A DNA stretch of 5,646 bases, from positions 1 through 5,646 of the forward strand of contig JAYPCW010000064.1 in the NCBI GenBank assembly GCA_038124905.1. The letters run 5' to 3'. This document shows positions 5,028-5,646 of this stretch, in pieces. The notes under the pieces were generated by a model. It ran no database searches, was not told the origin of the DNA, and worked only from the letters and a program-made list of their open reading frames with translations. This DNA is from ATZT02 sp038124905. GTDB lineage: Bacteria; Actinomycetota; Actinomycetes; S36-B12; UBA5976. The translations under genes were made by a program, and so were the position numbers. Each line of letters starts with the position of its first letter. The first letter of the stretch is position 1.

Positions 5028-5646
5028 ATGGCCCAAACCCTCAAGCATTTTAAAAATCCTCCCGGTGGCATACCGGCTGTAATTGATAACGAAAAAACTC
5101 TTGAAAAAGCACTTTCAGAAATTGCCAGCGCACCTGGGCCGATTGCCATAGATGCTGAGCGCGCTTCCGGATATACCTACAGTCAAAGTGCTTACTTGCT
5201 ACAAATCAAAAAAGCTTCAACCGAGACATTCCTAATTGATCCAACGCTAGAGCTTGACTATCAATCGCTGCGAGTGGTGCTGAATCAAAGCCAATGGATT
5301 TTGCATGCAGCTACCCAAGACTTACCTTGTCTATACAACTTTGAGCTTAAACCCAACAAAATATTTGACACCGAATTAGCCGCAAGAATATTGGAGCTAC
5401 CTAGAGTTAGTTTGCTTGGTTTACTTGAAGATCGACTTAAAATTTCTATTGACAAAGCTCACTCTGCAGTTAATTGGTCTTTGCGGCCACTCAAGTCCGA
5501 ATGGCTTAGTTATGCCGCGTTAGATGTAGAGTTCCTGCACTCCTTACAGGATGATTTAACTCAAAGCTTAATAGAAAGTGAAAAATACACCGCTGCTGAA
5601 AAAGCGTTCGAAGCACTCTTAAGTTTCCAACCTAACCCTCCTCGCC
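5028..5646 (+). CDS. rnd: RNase D-family 3'-5' exonuclease, C-terminus cut by window edge
   Basis: The first 206 codons of a DEDDy exonuclease are present; the C-terminal HRDC domain expected for the family lies beyond the window. Seen: Exo I IAIDAERASGY at 39-49 (D42, E44), Exo II ILHAATQDLPCLYN at 91-104 (D98) and Exo III SYAALDVEFL at 161-170 (Y162, D166). These form a complete DEDDy two-metal catalytic set. The ERASGYTYSQSAYLLQI block is characteristic of the actinobacterial branch, with Ser where Arg is more usual (QSAYL versus QRAYL). Members trim 3' ends of tRNA and other small stable RNAs in the cytoplasm. The ATG at 5028 is only 5 bp after the regulator's stop codon, with weak purine-rich sequence upstream, so translation is probably coupled. 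The same gene follows DUF3000 in mycobacteria (Rv2680-Rv2681), though without the intervening regulator. Identification is confident; the exact RNA substrate is inferred. Confidence 0.92.
   Translation, partial: MAQTLKHFKNPPGGIPAVIDNEKTLEKALSEIASAPGPIAIDAERASGYTYSQSAYLLQIKKASTETFLIDPTLELDYQSLRVVLNQSQWILHAATQDLPCLYNFELKPNKIFDTELAARILELPRVSLLGLLEDRLKISIDKAHSAVNWSLRPLKSEWLSYAALDVEFLHSLQDDLTQSLIESEKYTAAEKAFEALLSFQPNPPR

Overview
The window is a compact, protein-coding stretch of a low-to-mid GC actinobacterial chromosome. Three things point to Actinobacteria: a DUF3000 gene, which is essentially restricted to that phylum; an msrB / DUF3000 / RNase D gene order that resembles the Mycobacterium Rv2671-Rv2681 neighbourhood; and several starts that look leaderless, with a TAnnnT -10 element 6-7 nt before the start codon. 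The modest GC content, very short intergenic gaps and small genes suggest a streamlined lineage such as freshwater planktonic Nanopelagicales (acI) or a relative. That placement is inference. No tRNA, rRNA, CRISPR array, insertion sequence or phage gene is visible.

Left block, minus strand (1-2621): a three-gene operon read leftwards. It holds a HAD-superfamily sugar/polyol-phosphate phosphatase-like protein, a DUF368 membrane protein of the PopT polyprenyl-phosphate transporter family, and a DUF255 (YyaL/SPATA20-like) thioredoxin-fold protein cut by the window edge. The last two share one base (TAATG), and all three are probably transcribed from a promoter just before the phosphatase gene.

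Right block, plus strand (2653-5646): a stand-alone RibD C-terminal-type reductase (Rv2671-like), the methionine sulfoxide reductase msrB, a DUF3000 protein, a LuxR/NarL-type regulator with a degenerate receiver-like domain, and an RNase D-family DEDDy exonuclease truncated by the right edge. Gaps are 15, 34, 47 and 5 bp. No terminator is visible, so read-through is likely, with extra internal promoters before msrB and DUF3000.

The two blocks diverge from only 31 bp between start codons, so their promoters must overlap. The most interesting features are regulatory: this shared promoter, a recurring leaderless start geometry, a 9-bp direct repeat before DUF3000 that resembles an MtrA box, and an imperfect hairpin that could hide the ribosome binding site of the regulator gene. 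The genes belong to known families; I see no clear novel enzyme or defence system.
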